DNA of 64,000 nt from Streptomyces sp. NBC_01716 (GTDB taxonomy: Bacteria > Actinomycetota > Actinomycetes > Streptomycetales > Streptomycetaceae), in contig NZ_CP109181.1 in the NCBI RefSeq assembly GCF_036248275.1, forward strand, positions 6,882,001 to 6,946,000, in the 5' to 3' direction. The notes below the pieces were generated by a model. It was not told the DNA's origin and made no database searches. It saw only the letters and a program-made list of their open reading frames with translations. Below, piece by piece: positions 61,906 to 64,000 of this stretch (within the stretch, counting starts at the first letter, position 1; each line of letters begins with the position of its first letter). The translations under genes and the position numbers were made by a program.

Positions 61906-64000
61906 GTGCCGGAACTCGTACTTGAAATGAACGGAAGGACCTGGACGCTCGATCAGTCCAGGTCGTACAGCCTGGGACGTGATCCGCAGGGCGACTTGGT
62001 GATCGATGACGCACGTGTCTCGTGGCGTCATGCCACCATCAGCTGGGGGGGCCGTAGTTGGGTAATTGAGGACCACGGCAGCACCAACGGCACTTATGTG
62101 CAGGGCCAGCGGATCCACCAGATGGAAATCGGTCCGGGAACCGCTGTGCGTCTCGGCAATGCGACCGACGGACCGCGGCTGAATCTCAACGGTGCGGCAG
62201 CGCCCCAGGCGCCTCAGGTGCAGCACGCGCCGCCGCAGCACGCGCCCGCGCAGCCGCAACCGCAGCCGCAGGGCGGCCCAGGATGGGCGCCTCAGCAGCA
62301 GCCTCCTCAGCAGCAGGGCTGGCCGCCCCAGCAACAGCAGCCACCCCAGCAGCAACAGCAACAGCCTCAGCAAGGCTATGTACCGCCGCAGCACGGAGGG
62401 CCTGGAGCCCCCGGTGCCGGTGGTCACGGCGGTCCAGGCTCCGGTGGGGCGGCGGGGGCCCCGCCGGTGTACGGGGACCGCAGCCCGACCACCTTCCATC
62501 AGGTGGCTCTCGGCCGGGTGATGCGCATCGGCCGTGCGCTGGAGAACGAGCTGGTGGTCTCCGACCTCCAGGTCTCGCGTCTGCACGCCGAGTTCACCTC
62601 GACGCCCGACGGCCGCTTCCAGATCCGCGACCTCGGATCCCACAACGGCACGTACGTCAACGGTCAGCCGATCCCCAAGTCCGGTACGGCGCTGATCGGC
62701 CCGAACGACATCGTGGGCGTCGGTCACTCGACCTTCCGCCTCGTCGGCGACCGGCTGGAAGAGTTCGTCGACACCGGTGAGGTCTCGTTCTCGGCCCGCC
62801 ACCTCACGGTGACGGTCGACGGCGGCAAGCAGATCCTCAAGGACGTCTCCTTCGGTGTCCCAGAGAAGTCGCTCATCGCGGTCATCGGCCCCTCGGGCTC
62901 CGGAAAGTCCACGCTCCTCAAGGCGCTCACCGGCTACCGGCCCGCCAACGAGGGCGATGTCCTGTACGACAACAGGAATCTCTACAAGCAGTTCGCCGAG
63001 CTGCGCCAGCGCATCGGTCTGGTTCCGCAGGACGACATCCTGCACAAGGAGCTGACCGTACGGAAGGCGCTCAAGTACGCGGCCAAGCTCCGGTTCCCCG
63101 GTGACACCGCCGAGTCCGAGCGCGAGGCCCGTATCGACGAGGTGCTGCGCGAGCTCAAGCTCGACATCCACAAGGAGAAGCGCGTCACCTCGCTCTCCGG
63201 CGGCCAGCGCAAGCGGGTCTCCGTCGCGCTCGAACTGCTGACCAAGCCGTCGCTGATCTTCCTGGACGAGCCGACCTCCGGCCTCGACCCGGGTATGGAC
63301 CGTGACGTCATGCAGCTCCTGCGCGGCCTCGCCGACGACGGCCGTACCGTCCTCGTCGTCACCCACTCGGTGGCGGAGCTGGCGATCTGCGACAAGCTGC
63401 TCGTCATGGCGCCCGGTGGCTCGGTCGCGTACTTCGGACCGCCGGAGGAAGCGCTCAACTTCTTCGGCTACACCACCTGGGCCGATGTCTTCTCGGCGTT
63501 CGAGAACTACCGCGACTACGACTGGGCGGGCCGCTGGCGCGGTTCGCAGCACTACCAGATGTACGCCGCCGACATCGACGCCGTCGCCGCGCAGTCCGTC
63601 CATATGCCGTCGCCGCAGCAGATGCGCCCGCCGAAGCCGCAGAGCTGGGGCTCCCAGCTCTGGACGCTGATCCGCCGCTACTCCTCGGTCATCGCCTCCG
63701 ACCGGGGCTTCCTCGGTCTGATGGTGATATTGCCCGCCGTCCTCGGCGTGGTGAGCGTCGTGATCCCCGCGGAGTTCGGTCTGGGACCGCCCGACCCGCC
63801 GTCCAGGTTCAACGGCAAGGCCGGGACGATCCTGCTGATCCTCGCGGTCGGCATGTGCTTCTCGGGCGCGGCCAACTCCGTACGAGAGCTGATCAAGGAA
63901 CGGGTGATCTACGAACGGGAACGGGCCACCGGTCTGTCCCGCTCCGCGTATCTGATGTCCAAGGTCATCGTGCTCGGCGTGATCACGGCCTTCCAGGGCG
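61906..64000 (+). CDS. FHA-domain ABC transporter, ATPase-permease fusion, 3' end outside window
   Basis: The visible 698 residues begin VPELVLEMNGRTWTLDQSRSYSLGRD with a first FHA domain (GSTNGTYVQG near 57). A Gln/Pro/His-rich linker follows (about 95-178), then a second FHA domain (GSHNGTYVNG near 243), an ABC ATPase (Walker A GPSGSGKST near 327, signature LSGGQRKRVSVAL, Walker B LIFLDEPTSGLD), and the first helices of an ABC-2 permease (residues about 598 on). FHA domains read phosphothreonine, so it is probably controlled by Ser/Thr kinases, as in mycobacterial Rv1747. GTG start. The permease end lies beyond the right edge. Confidence 0.92.
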   Translation, partial: MPELVLEMNGRTWTLDQSRSYSLGRDPQGDLVIDDARVSWRHATISWGGRSWVIEDHGSTNGTYVQGQRIHQMEIGPGTAVRLGNATDGPRLNLNGAAAPQAPQVQHAPPQHAPAQPQPQPQGGPGWAPQQQPPQQQGWPPQQQQPPQQQQQQPQQGYVPPQHGGPGAPGAGGHGGPGSGGAAGAPPVYGDRSPTTFHQVALGRVMRIGRALENELVVSDLQVSRLHAEFTSTPDGRFQIRDLGSHNGTYVNGQPIPKSGTALIGPNDIVGVGHSTFRLVGDRLEEFVDTGEVSFSARHLTVTVDGGKQILKDVSFGVPEKSLIAVIGPSGSGKSTLLKALTGYRPANEGDVLYDNRNLYKQFAELRQRIGLVPQDDILHKELTVRKALKYAAKLRFPGDTAESEREARIDEVLRELKLDIHKEKRVTSLSGGQRKRVSVALELLTKPSLIFLDEPTSGLDPGMDRDVMQLLRGLADDGRTVLVVTHSVAELAICDKLLVMAPGGSVAYFGPPEEALNFFGYTTWADVFSAFENYRDYDWAGRWRGSQHYQMYAADIDAVAAQSVHMPSPQQMRPPKPQSWGSQLWTLIRRYSSVIASDRGFLGLMVILPAVLGVVSVVIPAEFGLGPPDPPSRFNGKAGTILLILAVGMCFSGAANSVRELIKERVIYERERATGLSRSAYLMSKVIVLGVITAFQG

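Noticed and set aside
61855..63603. A 582-codon minus-strand ORF opposite the FHA-ABC gene
   Set aside because: Antisense frame of a gene with FHA and ABC motifs; Leu-rich run comes from the CAG-rich linker.

Overview
The window is high-GC actinobacterial chromosome, almost certainly Streptomyces. Codon third positions are strongly G/C, GTG and TTG starts are frequent, and typical Streptomyces families are present: a GATC-binding Gbn-like nucleoid protein, an LAETG-anchored surface protein, a DUF3099 protein and a CynX-type MFS with its micro-protein. From memory, the gene order follows the Streptomyces coelicolor core region around SCO1865 down to about SCO1810, read in descending order. That is recollection, not a search result. 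No rRNA, tRNA, CRISPR array or prophage was seen.

Layout. (a) 1-5.2 kb: ectoine genes ectA and partial ectB (minus), a class V aminotransferase, a metal-dependent amidohydrolase and a sortase-anchored secreted protein. (b) 5.3-24.4 kb: a large cobalamin (B12) locus on the minus strand. A cobalamin riboswitch precedes cobD-cobQ-cobN-chlID-cobO-cobB-cobI. A second run, cobM-cobL-cobJ(cbiG)-cobH-cbiX-cobC, is tightly coupled by ATGA/GTGA overlaps. A ZIP metal transporter lies between the two runs in the opposite direction. (c) 24.4-32.6 kb: phosphate transporter pitH2 with a PHO box, class II aldolase, alpha/beta hydrolase, a hypothetical protein, a VOC protein, an ABC-F ATPase with a tiny leaderless upstream ORF, and gbn. 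(d) 32.7-44.4 kb: an enoyl-CoA hydratase ended by a MITE-like element, a DJ-1/PfpI protein, an Asp23/AmaP envelope-stress cluster, SDR, GH15 enzyme, SURF1, a zinc-ribbon mini-protein, DEDDh exonuclease, sterol-desaturase-like and YhhN membrane proteins. (e) 44.4-64 kb: secreted subtilase, acetate symporter pair, moaA, tyrS, tldD/tldE, fabG/fabI, a GntR regulator with a divergent MFS, sixA, serB and the start of an FHA-ABC transporter.

How the genes work together. The cob genes cover much of corrin-ring synthesis, cobalt insertion, adenosylation, amidation and aminopropanol attachment, under riboswitch feedback. Uroporphyrinogen methyltransferase, a precorrin-6A reductase, CobG and the nucleotide-loop genes cobU/S/T are not in this window. 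Both an early-type chelatase (CbiX) and the late-type CobN/ChlID machinery are present, with ZIP transport and a His-rich CbiX tail as possible metal-handling parts.

The points most worth a second look are: an intergenic-type palindromic repeat read in frame inside cobB, with a second copy at 37.7 kb; a 187-bp MITE-like element whose CTAG duplication overlaps a stop codon; a dense GATC cluster upstream of gbn; a seven-codon leaderless ORF before the ABC-F gene; and the CbiX His-rich tail, within which cobC starts. I saw no clearly new defence or biosynthetic system.
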